Positions 1 to 11,623 of a stretch of DNA of 64,000 nt are shown here, in pieces. The translations under genes and the position numbers were made by a program. This stretch comes from Branchiostoma floridae. Its lineage: Eukaryota > Chordata > Leptocardii > Amphioxiformes > Branchiostomatidae. The stretch is from the NCBI RefSeq assembly GCF_000003815.2, contig NC_049995.1, positions 18,455,678-18,519,677 of the forward strand. Direction: 5' to 3'. The notes beneath the pieces were generated by a model, which worked only from the letters and a program-made list of their open reading frames with translations, did not search any database and was not told the DNA's origin. Within the stretch, counting starts at the first letter, position 1; the number at the start of each line of letters is the position of its first letter.

Positions 1-56
1 AAAGATCCCACCTTTTCTATTAACATTAACACTTTCATTGATACTTGATATTCCAG

Positions 57-2321
57 GAAATGCAACGTCCAATACCTACGTGGTCGTGAACGGCCAAGTG
101 CGCATGATCCAGGAAACTCTAGATCGTCTTAGAAACCACATAGCAACGTTATCTTGCAGCAGAAGGTCACAGGTCAAATTCAGAGGTTACAAGAAACACA
201 AGAGCATCCTGGTGCACTTCTCCATACCGCGGGAGAACACGGCGGTGCTGAGGCACATGGCGGATCACTCCGACCCGAGACTTGTCTACATGGGCGTCAA
301 GTCACTGCAGATCGACACTGAAGTTCCCATCAAAGTTCAACAGGGGGCGCCGTTGTACGGTAAGTTGACTTCTTTTTCTCTTCATATGCACTCAGTTGTG
401 AATTTCAGGGTCAATTTCATATTAATGTAAGTGTCTTTTATTGATACATATCTTCATATGTACTTTCCTGTTGCAGAATTTTTAAGCTTTATCAAAGACT
501 ATAGTTGTTGAAGAATATAAAATGTCTCCCTGTGAAAAAACATCAGTCGACTCCGTTCCAGCACTATCGGGCAGTCTACCACGTGACTCTAATTGCTAAG
601 AGATTTGCCGCATAAATAGATACAGATGATGACCTCAACTACACTTTAATAAGCAAGTCTTGTACGAGATCTCATATTAGTCCATACGTTTCATGATGTC
701 ACATATCTTTTATTTATGTGTTCTAGATGTCAAGAGGCAACTGGCTGTTGATGACATCGAGGTAGGCTGCAGTACCCGGACCAGACACCAGAGGGCGCCC
801 CAGAGCTGGACCCGCCTGTCTGCCCTGAACCTGTTCTCGGACGCCCTGCCGCTCCATCTGCAGGCAGCCGCGAGTCTGGAGTACCAGGGCTTCTCCTACA
901 GCCTGGTCCGGGCTCTGGTGCAGAAGGACCGGCTCAGAGAACACCAGATGAGGCAGGCCATCCAGAACCTCAGGAACGCAGAGGTGGATTCCAACACGCT
1001 CCGTCAGAAGGCAGAGGTAGATTCCAACACGATCATGACTTTGCGCTCCAAGCTCAACATCACAGAGAACAGGCTGAAGGAGGCTCTTGAGACGATCGAG
1101 GTTCTTGAAGAAAAGCTGCGGCAGGCTCAAGAATACGCAGAAAAAGTCGCCAAGCAGGTGACGTCCCACGTGACGGAGTACAGGGGAGAGAAGTCGCATG
1201 GAGGCTGGCCAGAGGAGTACAGGGGAGAGAATCCGCATGGAGGTTTGTCTGCAGAGGTGGAGAAGGCAGATGCAGCTACACAGACACACCTAGCGGGTCC
1301 TGTCGGTACCACAGGGAGACCTGGAGAAGTGGGCGAAAAGCTTGGAGAAGACCCGACTGCAAAGGAAGAAGACAAAAAAACTCCAAGACAAGACTCTGGC
1401 AGTGGGGGCGATGAAAGAGAGGATGTTCTCGGTACAGGAGCACCCGAGCAAGAGCGACACAGAGCGGTGACAGAAGCAGCGACATCTGGCTCTACTGGGG
1501 ACTTGAAACAGGGTGTGATCACTTTTGGTGGGGAAGGATCAGAACCTGGAAAGTTTCAGTTCCCACGTGGCATTGTGGTGTCACCTAGCAACGAGATATT
1601 TGTGACTGATATGCACAACAGGCGAGTCCAAGTCCACAGCACGGAGGGGGTTTACCTGCGCCACTTCTCAACAGTTGTACCGGGTACAGGGGATAAGGAC
1701 ATGGCGCCGTATGATGTTTGTATGGACAGTACCAGCACGCTGTGGGTAGTGGGGCGGGGATGGACAGCTGACCATGTTGTACAGTACAGCACGGACGGGA
1801 CCGCCATGGCGGGGTTTGACCTGAAGAAGATCGGTTATTCCCGCGGCATCGCAGTGGACATGCGCACTAACCACATTCTGGTGACTAATGCAGACCGCGG
1901 TGCAGTTCTTGTGTTCCGTCCGGACGGCTCCCTGGTGCGGAAAGTTCTGCATCCACGGGGTGAGATGACAACCCCGGGGTACATCACTGTGGACGGGGAA
2001 GGGAACATTCTTGTGTCGGACTGGGACACTCACTGTGTCTACGTGTATGACGAGTCCGGGAAGTTCCTGTTTCAGTTCGGAGGTGAGGGAAGTGGTGAAG
2101 GTCAGCTGAAGTTTCCCCACGGCATCTGTATAGACAGCTCGGGTAACATCATCGTGGCGGACCGTGGGAACGAGAGGATTCAGATCTTCACACGTCACGG
2201 CGAGTTTGTCCGGACCGTCCGTACTGGGCCGGTCCCACGCGGCCTGGCTGTGGGGCCGGAAGGGCAGCTGGTTGTGACTGGTCGGGATAACCACACTGTG
2301 ACTGTATTTCCTAACTACTGA
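57..2321 (+). CDS. DED-coiled coil-NHL family, gene 1 (5' partial: exons 2 and 3)
   Basis: Two coding exons are visible, 57-359 and 727-2321 (stop TGA 2319-2321); exon 1 with the DED lies left of the window. Both exons start after AG and the intron starts with GT. Exon 2 is 303 nt and splits codons in phase 1 at both ends, as in the other copies. It encodes the family's 101-residue domain of unknown fold (start GNATSNTYVVV, later FRGYKKHKSILVHF). Exon 3 encodes a coiled coil with the shortest hendecad run in the window (one AEVDSNTLRQK plus the terminal unit), two EYRGE-type 13-residue units, an acidic linker, then six NHL blades beginning at ITFGGEGSEPGKF. It has no frameshift or stop. Loop residues of the blades (TDMHN, SDWDTH, ADRGNE, TGRDNH) differ from the other copies. 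The inferred role is a cytosolic death-fold adaptor or receptor; the ligand is unknown. Confidence 0.85.
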
Positions 2322-5300
2322 GTTCCTGACCACTGAGTTAGATCTTTGATAAAGATTGAATGTTAACAGGACTTACCCATTCTAACCGATTATCCGGCCT
2401 ACTTCGTGATGACTGAGGAACGGATGGACGGGGCGGAGGGCGGTACCGACTTCCTACGACCTTTGACCCATCGCTCAGGCAATATTTTTGGACAATCACG
2501 TGTTCTCAGAAATTGAATCCTACTTCTATCTGTTCCCATCTGTTTCGTCAGTCATCCTGAAGAAGACTTGAGGATTCGGTGATTCCCGAAAGCTCATTTT
2601 GTTATCCATCTTCATATTGCTTCGTTCAACTACATAGATCTATGCTTAAAATACACTTTATGCGAAAGTCGAATCTTTTTAATACCAAACGTGTCTAAAA
2701 ACCATGGTAACTTTTGGGGTATGTTTGATTTGACAGATCAAAGCTTTATTAATTGATTATTGCTTCGTAAATAGCTTTGCAGACTCAAAGGTCTTGCATG
2801 GCCATGGATTCCCTTTTAAACATCGTACATCGGTATGAATCAAGTGGCAACACTGTGATATTAAAAAAAGTCATCTTGTATATATTCTAATTTTGCGAAG
2901 ACGGAATGAAGTTGAGAAGAATGACAGACTCGTCACAAACGCGAGGGTACCCTTCAGTTTGACCGATGATAACGACTATCCAACCAGCAGTGCACCGATG
3001 ATGGTATACGATGTGAGTTTATTTTTACCCGTAACATCACCATTTATCATCGGGTAAACAATTAGATACAACATAAAGGTCTCTGCACAATGTCTAAAGA
3101 TCGCACATTAACACGTCTTTCCTATCAGCGGTTGAATTTCGGGGGGATCGAATTGAATTGGATACTTTACGATGCTGTATTCAGTTTTACACGAATAAAA
3201 GCTTTGCTTTCTTTGCATAAAATGATCATAGTTCTCTGTGGTCTTACTTATGATACTGAGTACCAACCATGATTTCGGCTCCCTGTGTAACACCCGACAA
3301 AAAGGCGTTGCCAAAGAAAAGTATTGATAGACATAAAATATGTCACAAGGACTTCTAGCGGTAAATGATGAAACTGAATGCTATTAAACTGAATGAACTG
3401 AATGTTCTATAGAAATAAACAACGAGATTCTGCAATACCATCGCGGACTGGGCTTCAAGTTTGGACCAACGAGGTTCTTAATAGAAGGTATATATCAACT
3501 GTCTTATCTAATTCGTGTGGGAACAAAGCGGCCTTGTCGTAACATTTTAGAACATCCTTGTGACGACAAAGTTTAACGAACAAATTGTCTGAATGTTGGT
3601 TCTGTTATAATCTTAGTTCCGCCATTTAATCTCCAAGCAGATGTTGGAAAAAAATATGTGCGCCCCTAGTATATGTCGAGATGCAACTTCACATCAGCGG
3701 ATACTTCTTGTACTACAGGGATTAGCTTTTCAATAGAACATAATCATAATTCACCTGTTTTACAAATCACATATTACGGCGACGCCCATTCAGTATTAAT
3801 GGAAACGCTAGCTTATTGTATCGCGAACTATTTTCGTCACTAGCGGGTCAAATCCCTGTATAACATCCTACAAAATAGAATATGTTCAATACACATAAAA
3901 TATCTCACAACGACTTCTAGTGGCAAATGCTAAAACTTCAAGCCTACTGTAGAATTCAACAATACGATTCTACAGTACAACGTAAACAACGTGGAAGGAC
4001 TTGCAATGGCGACTAACTTTCATTCGATACTTGATACTTTTGTCATCAGTCATACTGTGATACTTTTCTCATCTGTCATCTTACTAGTAATTTCAAAAGA
4101 CATTTCACCAAAATATCCTATATTTGCTTCATCTACAGGCACAAATATTTTGAATTACGTATCACTTCAAAGTACAGAGCACAAGGAAAGTGGAATAAAG
4201 ATTCTCTGAGTCAGCTCACAGAGATGTCTCCATTGTATCGTTAACTGGATATAATCGTGCATCAGGACACCTCAGCACAGCAGTTAGTTGTGTTGGATCA
4301 TTCATGCACTATTGTGCCTCATGCCTCAAGGTAACATGAACAGTGGCATTTTTATGCCTGTCCGCCATGACAGTCACACCAAAACAACACACGCCTTCTT
4401 ATCTTCTTTACCTTCTTCCCACTGAAATAATTTCCCCGACGTCTCTCTCACTCATTACCATTACCATACATGATACAGTTGGCAACGTCCTAAAGCTCAT
4501 AAGGCCTATCCAACGATACATGGCTGATACACAGTTTCAATAGAAAGAAATGTGCTTTTGGGGCGTTGCAGGAACAATTAATGACTCCTCTGCGTGTTTC
4601 CAGCACGACCACAGCGTACGGAGTCCAAGTTTGTTTTACTCCCGCCGGCCTTTGCGCGAGTAATCTACCTGACAGGAGCACGGAAGTACTGCAGCAACTG
4701 AAGCGCGTCGCGCGGACTGTAGTAACTGCTGTACTACGGGTCTTTCCAAAGAGATCAACGTCCTTAAGTGTATTATTACGGGGAGTCCTCTGTCAACGGA
4801 CTGAGTACACGGTTAAGTTTACAAACAGATTTCAGCAGAAACCTGCGGCTTGCACGTTGGCGTCCTTCGTACCATTCTTCACACAGGTGAGATTCCACAC
4901 CTGCTTTACTTCACGCTTCGTAACTTCGCATGTCAGCAAGGAGGCCATTTCAGCTCAAATTCTCTAAATACTCTATGGTATCTTGAGACTTAAACCGTTC
5001 TGCATGTGCTTTAAAAGGGCGATTGACCTCTTGTATCAAAGGAAATCATAGGAATTTTCAAGAAGTTCTCATGTTATTGGATGGTATACAGGCATCTGCT
5101 ATTCTTAAACATGAATATCGTCTGAGATACACTCTCCGTTTAAGGGTATCTCCGTAGGACATTAGGTATTCACAACCACACTTTGAATATTCTTAACTAG
5201 TGTTGAACATGTAAATATATGTTATTTGCGGTAAGTACCTACGGTCGCCATAAACAATGACTCCACCCCTCGCCAGGCTTGTGTGACTTGTCACCGGTGC

Positions 5301-6835
5301 TGAACAGAACAAACATTACGAAGTCGGGAGCTAATAACGGCGACATATTTGTCTTTGGAGTTGCACTGAGCATGTCAAACTGCAAATATACGCCTGCAAT
5401 TTCAATAATTTAATTCATCTAGAAAAATTAAGCTGATGAACCTTTAAGTATACCTGTTAGTATGTTATATGTGGCAAGGACATATCAGTCTCCTGATCCA
5501 CGCCCCGTCCCATGGCACGTCCGTGACTTGGTCATGGTTGATGGACAAAATAAACTATCAACAGTCGGGCTGTGGCGTCATGGGGAAGCCATAGTGCTCG
5601 GAGACTCACAAAGAGCTACATTACATCTTACTGTTGACTGATCGTGCTAAGTCCACGAAATTTAACATTGGGAACATTACTCAACATAATTTACAGCACA
5701 GTGAAATGTCCCTTTGTCATGTATTCAGAGGGGACACAATAAGCCGAATCATGGTTTAAACTGTGCAAGGTCGAACGTAAAGGTCCCTGGCTAAAGTTTT
5801 TTTTTTATGCCATTTCCAGACGTGTTTGTTAATGTTACCTCCTAGAGGTCCACGAACACATACCTTTGCCAAATTAAGGTTTTCATGAAGAGTACCCGTT
5901 TTTGTGACATTATGAATGGTTATGATGGTTTTCTCCTATTATTAAAATCCATTCATAGCATCTCGATCTATGCTGTTGGCCTGCATGCACTCTGACAGCA
6001 CATCTTAAAATGAACAAGAATCTAAACATGTATATATGTTATTATTGGTGGCACTGAGGGCCTATGGGCGCCATAAACAATGCACCCCCCCCCCCCTCGT
6101 CACGTTTGTGTGACTTGTCACTGGTGCTGAACAGCACAAACATTACGAAGTCGGGAGCTAATAATGGCGACATATTTGTCTTCGGAGCTGCACTGGGCAT
6201 GACAAACTGCAGTTTTACGCCTGCAATTTGAATAGTATAATTCATTATGAAAAATTAAGATAATGAACCTGTAAGTATTATGTTATTTGTGGCAAGGACC
6301 TATCAGTGTCCTGATCCCCACCCCTCGGCACGTCCGCGTGACGTGTTTATGGTTGATTGACAGAACAAACACTCAACAGTCGGTGAGCTGAGGTCAAAGT
6401 GCTCGGAGACTCACAAAGAGCTTCAGTACATATTTAAACTGGGGTAATTATGGCCTGAAAGTGCTTAGTTCACAACAGTTGCACATTGTTAACATTGACA
6501 TTACTCAACATGATCATAAGTTACAGCGAAATGTCCCTTTGTCATGTATTCACTCACGGAGGGAACAGAATGAGCTTGTTTATGGTTTAAACTGTGCGAG
6601 GTCCCTAGCTAAAAATTGTTATGCCATTTCCGGACGTGTTTGTATTGTGCTGATGGGCCTTCGAAGCGTTACCCCCTAGAGTTCCACGAACACATACCTT
6701 CGCACATCTTATAGTGCCGCCATTTAATCTTCAAGCAGATGTTGGAAAGAAATATTTGGGCCGCTAGCATATGTCAGGATACAACGTCAAACCAGCTGGT
6801 ACTGCTGATATTGCAGTGATTTTACAAATCAATAA
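2322..6835. other. Gene 1 3' flank and gene 1-gene 2 spacer, no convincing gene
   Basis: Positions 2322 to about 3500 are the conserved 3' flank, also found after genes 6 and 8. AATAAA at 3194-3199 followed by a GT-rich stretch is the likely poly(A) signal, 873 bp after the stop. At 3776-3850 there is a truncated copy of the distal leader block. From about 4.0 to 6.8 kb the sequence parallels 28.5-31.0 kb in the same order, so it is a segmental duplication. Positions 5513-5600 and 6300-6400 hold degenerate CRE-less relatives of the promoter module. A poly-C run lies at about 6084-6096. Short open frames here (such as 4566-4967) are not kept in the duplicated copy. Confidence 0.6.
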
Positions 6836-7250
6836 GGCGACGCCCTATTAGTATTAAAGGAAACGCTAGCTTATTGTATCCCGAACTGTTTTCGTCACTA
6901 GCGGGTCAAACGCCGCTATGCAATCAGCTACCAGCGGTCGGGACCAAAGTCTAACGGATACAGAGTTCGCTACAAACCTGCCACGTTCACGAGACGCTTA
7001 TTCCTGTAGTACCAGCAGTATCCGCTAAGTTGCGCAGCTGCAACAGCCACCCTGGCATTACCCCGTGGCCATGATCAAAGTCTAACGGGTACCGAGTTTG
7101 TTTCCAACTGCCACGTTTACTGCAATCTAATTCAGTCCCCAGACAGGAGACATCTGAGGGCCGGTAGTTTGTCTTGAAGAATCAGACCAACGCTGATTAC
7201 ACCTTAAGGAGTTTGTCTTACTGTCACGTCACACAGGTAAGTTTTTGAAC
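6836..7250 (+). promoter_or_regulatory. Distal leader block of gene 2 (candidate 5' UTR exon with donor)
   Basis: A block of about 0.4 kb repeated upstream of most genes in the array. It contains two imperfect direct repeats built around 'caaagtc(t/c)a(a/g)cgg' and 'ctgccacgtt', and ends in the conserved donor-like site cacacag|gtgagt at about 7231-7243, followed by a second cag|gtgag about 25 bp on. The reading frames inside differ between copies, so it is more likely an untranslated exon or regulatory DNA than protein-coding. The exon call is inference. Confidence 0.4.
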
Positions 7251-7603
7251 CTGCTTCACTACAGGTGAGAAACCTTTGACGTGGCAAATCAGTCAGGCGG
7301 CCATTTTAGGTCAACGACCTGAGAATACTTTTCTTTAACCTTGAGACTCCCATTGCTCTTTTTTGGTGAAACCTTCAGCTTAGGTAAAAGGAAGTAAGAT
7401 AAAGTTTAAGGAATTTGTTCATGTATAATAGCCTGATGCTGAACATGACAGAAAGTGACCACATAATGTCCTGTAAGTTACTTTGAATGGTAAGGCGGGT
7501 AGGATAGGTTTAGATTAAATTTTATGATATTCACAGTCGCACTTCAGATATGTTTGTTACTGTGAATAGGATAATGATCATGTACAATAGTAAGGGTCTC
7601 ATT

Positions 7604-8631
7604 GTGGCAAGGACCTATCAGTGTCCTGATCTCCGCCCCACCCCTCGGCACGTCCGCGTGACGTGTTAATGATTGATGGACAGAACAAACTCTCAGGAGT
7701 GGTCTGAGCTGACGTCACGGTGGGAGCCAAGCACTGGGAGATGTAAACAATTACACCACGAGTACAAATTAGGCTTAGCGAGGATTCAACGGTGCTTACT
7801 CCACAGATGTTAACGTTGGTACTTAAAAAGGAGTCTTGTTAAAGGTTAATGTTTAAAGAAACTTAACCCCAGCGTCGGTGATAGTATAATAGCCACATAT
7901 ATTGGTTTACTGGTTTACTGAGATACCTTTAGCTCATATATATGCCTTCTATGTTTGCAGAATTAGATGACTGGGCGTGTCAAACAGTAGTTTTACACCT
8001 TCAGTTTCAATAATCTATGTTCTATTAACATGTAAGTATGTTATTTGTGGCACAAAGATCTATCAGTGTCCTGATCTCTGCCCCTCCCCTCGGCACGTCC
8101 GCGTGACGTGTTAATGATTGTTGGACAGAACAAACTCTCCAGAGTGGTCTGAGATGACGTCACGGGGAGGGCAAGGTACTTGGTTCACAATCAACTACCG
8201 TACAAGTTCTAACTGGGCTTAGTGTGGACTGAATGCTGCTCAGTCCTCACAAGTTAACGTGGTTACTTAAACGTAATTATAGTCTAATGTCCTCTTTCAG
8301 ACAAGCAGGCACAAGGTCTGAATTGCGCATGCGCAGGGCAAAAGGTGAAGGCCCTTGACTTGTAGCCAAACGCTCTTGCGTGTCAAGACACATGTCGAAA
8401 CGTATTTTCTTAATGTCTCATTCGCCTTGAACTTTGACATTTTACCCACAAGGTACCGCAATGTGAATGCACATTTTAAAATACAAAAACTTACCCTTCT
8501 ATCCTGCGTAAATTGGTATAAAAGTGCACGGCTTTCATCATGTACCAAGTACACCTTACCTTATGTCGTACTTAGACGTACAATATGTGCCGATTCTTTG
8601 TGTTCAGTGACGTTTTATCGTCTGTTTTCAG
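7604..8631 (+). promoter_or_regulatory. Promoter region of gene 2: two CRE modules, NRF1-like site, TATA box, splice acceptor
   Basis: Two copies of a module of about 115 bp (7604-7720 and 8045-8165) each carry a C-rich GC-box-like stretch, cacgtccgcgtgacg and a perfect CRE, TGACGTCA, at 7710-7717 and 8155-8162. Next come the palindromic NRF1-type site TGCGCATGCGCA (8324-8335), a donor-like aaag|gtgaag (8344/8345), and TATAAAAG at 8517-8524. The start codon sits right behind a strong acceptor (gtctgttttcag|gATG, 8631/8632). An in-frame upstream ATG at 8585 lies 68 bp after the TATA box and would add 16 residues. Which start is used cannot be decided from sequence. Confidence 0.55.
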
Positions 8632-8632
8632 G

Positions 8633-11623
8633 ATGGCAGGTCCGGTCCGAGAAAGTAGAGTCACAGATGCCGACAGGCGCCATTTTGATTTCATGCAAAC
8701 CTTGCTCCGTATTTCCGATGAACTGACAGAAGAGGAAACATCGAACTTGAAGGTTTTCTGCCTGCATCTAATTCCTAAGGGCCACTTGGAACAGCTCAGG
8801 AGAGCAATGGACGTTTTCGTCAAGCTGATGGAACTAGACAAAATCGACCAGGAGAACTTGGAGTTTATAGAAGAGATCTTGGAGAGAATCGGCCGACAGG
8901 ACCTGATTCGGGACGTTCTGCGGCCGTTCCAGCCGCCGGACCGAGAGATTCCGGAAACTCCCGAACTGCAACCGGGAACAAGTCAACAGGGAACAAATGG
9001 AGAAGGTGAGTGACACGCAAGATTTATTGATTAACTTTAAACAAAAATCAAATGTCCGTACAACTTGCCCTGGGCATTGAATCCCGAGCTGCAACCAGGA
9101 AGTATCCCAGTGAGTGCAAGTGAAAGAGGTTAGTAATATCAGTATTTTTTCTGGTAACGCTTTAAAGGTTTAGAGAACGGTTAATCAAGGCAGTTCTATT
9201 TCCCAAGGATATAGTTTTTAATGCATCTCAAAATAAATTTACATATTTTTTCTATTTGTTGTAATGTTATCAACCCTTGGCTAACATTGTTTTCATTACT
9301 TCCAGGAGATGAAACTGCCAACGCCTTCTTGGTCATTCACGGTCAAACGCACATGGTCCAGGAAACAGTTGATCGTCACAGACGCAGTTTGGCGTCACTG
9401 TTTGGCACGAGAAGGTCACAGGTCAAGTTCAGAGGTTACAAGAAGCACAAGAGCATCCTGGTGCACTTCTCCATACCGCGGGAGAACACGGCGGTGCTGA
9501 GGCACATGGCGGATCACTCCGACCCGAGACTTGTCTACATGGGCGTCAAGTCTCTGCAGATCGACGCTGAAGTTCCCATCAAAGTCCAACAGGAGGCGCC
9601 GCTGTACGGTGAGTCGACTTTGTATATTTCGTCAATGGCAAGAAGTTGTACAAATGTACTTATTTTATAGACCTAGCTGTAATTTCTCTAAATGTATAAG
9701 TTCGGGTGCTTTGAGTTAGTGTTTCTGTTAATGTATTGAGTGGTTTTCTTTGGCCACGTTTGCAGTTTCCTCCCAGTTATATCAAAACTTTAGACAAATA
9801 TAAAAAGGGAAAAAAAGAAAGCAAAAAAAGGGACACTGTTGTCGACGTCACATTTTGTAGGTACTTTGTAGCATGTCAAAGACATGTTCAATAGGCATGT
9901 CTAATAGACATTTCTAATAAATTGTCACTAGCTGTATATTATACTATGTTTTAAAGTGTACTTTCAACAAATCAGAACCATGTATACTACTTATCTGTTG
10001 ATTTGTAAAGTTCCTTTTACTAAATGACTTTCAGATGTCAAGAGTCAACTGCCTGTTGATGACATTGAGGTTGGATGCAGTACCCGGACCAAACGCCAGA
10101 GGGCGCCCCAGAGCTGGACCCGCCTGTCTGCCCTGAACCTGTTCTCGGACGCCCTGCCGCTCCATCTGCAGGCAGCCGCGAGTCTGGAGTACCAGGGCTT
10201 CTCCTACAGCCTGGTCCGGGCTCTGGTGCAGAAGGACCGGCTCAGAGAACACCAGATGAGGCAGGCCATCCAGAACCTCAGGAACGCAGAGGTGGATTCC
10301 AACACTCTCCGTCAGAAGGCAGAGGTGGATTCCAACACGCTCCGTCAGAAGGCAGAGGTGGATTCCAACACGATCATGACTTTGCGCTCTAAGCTCAACA
10401 TCACAGCAAACAGATTGGAGGAGGCTCTTGAGACGATCGAGGTTCTTGAAGGAAAGCTGCAGCAGGCTCAAGAATACGCAGAGAAAGCCGCCAAGCAGGT
10501 GACAGCCCACGTGACCGAGTACAGGGGAGAGAAGCCGCCTGGAGGCTGGTCGACACAAGTTGAAAAGTCAGATGCAGCTACACAGACACACCTAGCGGAT
10601 GATTTTGGTACTACAGGGGGATCCGGAGATGTGGGTGGCAAGCTTGGAGAAGATCCGACAGTAAAGGAAGAAGACAAGGGAACTGCAAGGCAAGACTCTG
10701 GCAGTGGGGGTGATGGAAGAGAGGAAGTTCTCGGTGCAGAAGCACCCGAGCAAGAACGACACACAGCGAGGATAGCAGGAGCGGCACCTGGCTTTACTGG
10801 GGACTGGAAACAGGATGTGGTCACTTTTGGTGGGGAAGGATCAAAACCGGGAAAGTTTCAATCCCCACTGGGCGTTGTCGTGTCGCCTAGCAACGAGATA
10901 TTTGTCGCTGATCGCAACAACAGGCGGGTCCAAGTCCACAGCACGGAGGGGGTTTACCTGCGCCACTTCCCAACAGTTGTACCGGGTGCAGGGGATAAGG
11001 ACATGGGGCCATATGATGTTTGTATGGACGGTAACGGCACGCTGTGGGTAGTGGGAGAAGGTGGATCAGCTGATCATGTTGTACAGTACAGCACGGACGG
11101 GACCGCCATGGCGGGGTTTGACCTGAAGAAGATCCGTTATTCCCGCGGCATTGCAGTAGACATGCGCACTAACCACATCCTGGTGACTGATGTAGACCAA
11201 GTTGAAGTTCATGTGTTCCGTCCGGACGGCTCCCTGGTGCGGACAGTCCGGCATCCACGGGGTAAGATAACACGCCCACGGTACGTCACTGTGGACGGGG
11301 AGGGGAACATTCTTGTGACGGACTGGTACAATAACTATGTCTACGTGTATGACGAGTCCGGGAAGTTCCTGTTCCAGTTCGGAGGGAAGGGAAGTGGTGA
11401 AGGTCAGCTGAGTGGTCCCGCAGGCATCTGTACAGACAGCTCGGGTAACATCCTCGTGGCGGACTCTTGGAACAGGAGGGTTCAGATCTTCACACGTCAC
11501 GGCGAGTTTGTCCGGACCTTCCGTACTAGGTTTAAGCCGGAATACCTGGCTGTGGGACCGGAAGGGCAGCTGGTTGTGACCAATTACTGGGGAGGTACTG
11601 TGGCTATATATCCTAGCTATTAG
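8633..11623 (+). CDS. DED-coiled coil-NHL family, gene 2 (complete, 754 aa)
   Basis: Exons 8633-9005, 9306-9608 and 10035-11623; both introns are GT-AG and phase 1, and the spliced length is a multiple of three. Residues about 15-100 form a DED: FDFMQTLLRISDEL, then FCLHLIPKG, then IGRQDLIRDVL with the RxDL signature. Homology to caspase-8/FADD-type DEDs is clear by pattern. Residues 125-225 are the exon-2 domain, here with a private N-terminal part (GDETANAFLVIHG). Exon 3 gives a coiled coil with two hendecads plus the terminal unit, a single EYRGEKPPGGW unit, an acidic linker, and a six-blade NHL propeller (about 483-754). I chose ATG 8633 because it follows a conserved acceptor; ATG 8585 is an in-frame alternative. 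No transmembrane segment or signal peptide is seen, so it should be cytosolic. RING and B-box are absent, so it is not a TRIM protein. Confidence 0.9.

Noticed and set aside
1668..2333. Long antisense open frames opposite the NHL and coiled-coil exons (also 34862-35470, 46105-46986 and similar)
   Set aside because: They recur at the same place in every copy because the sense exon is GC-rich and conserved; no start context, domain or splice logic supports them.
4566..4967. 133-codon + strand frame upstream of gene 2
   Set aside because: The duplicated segment at 29.4-29.8 kb carries indels and stops in the same frame, so it is not maintained as coding.
8690..8910. CARD or pyrin domain instead of DED
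   Set aside because: The FCLHLIP core, the NLxF(I/L)xEIL helix and the terminal RxDL motif fit the DED pattern better than CARD or PYD.
9309..9500. Alternative frames within exon 2
   Set aside because: They overlap the conserved exon in another frame and end without splice or domain support.
8633..11623. TRIM-NHL ubiquitin ligase
   Set aside because: No RING or B-box cysteine/histidine pattern exists upstream of the coiled coil; the N-terminal domain is a DED.
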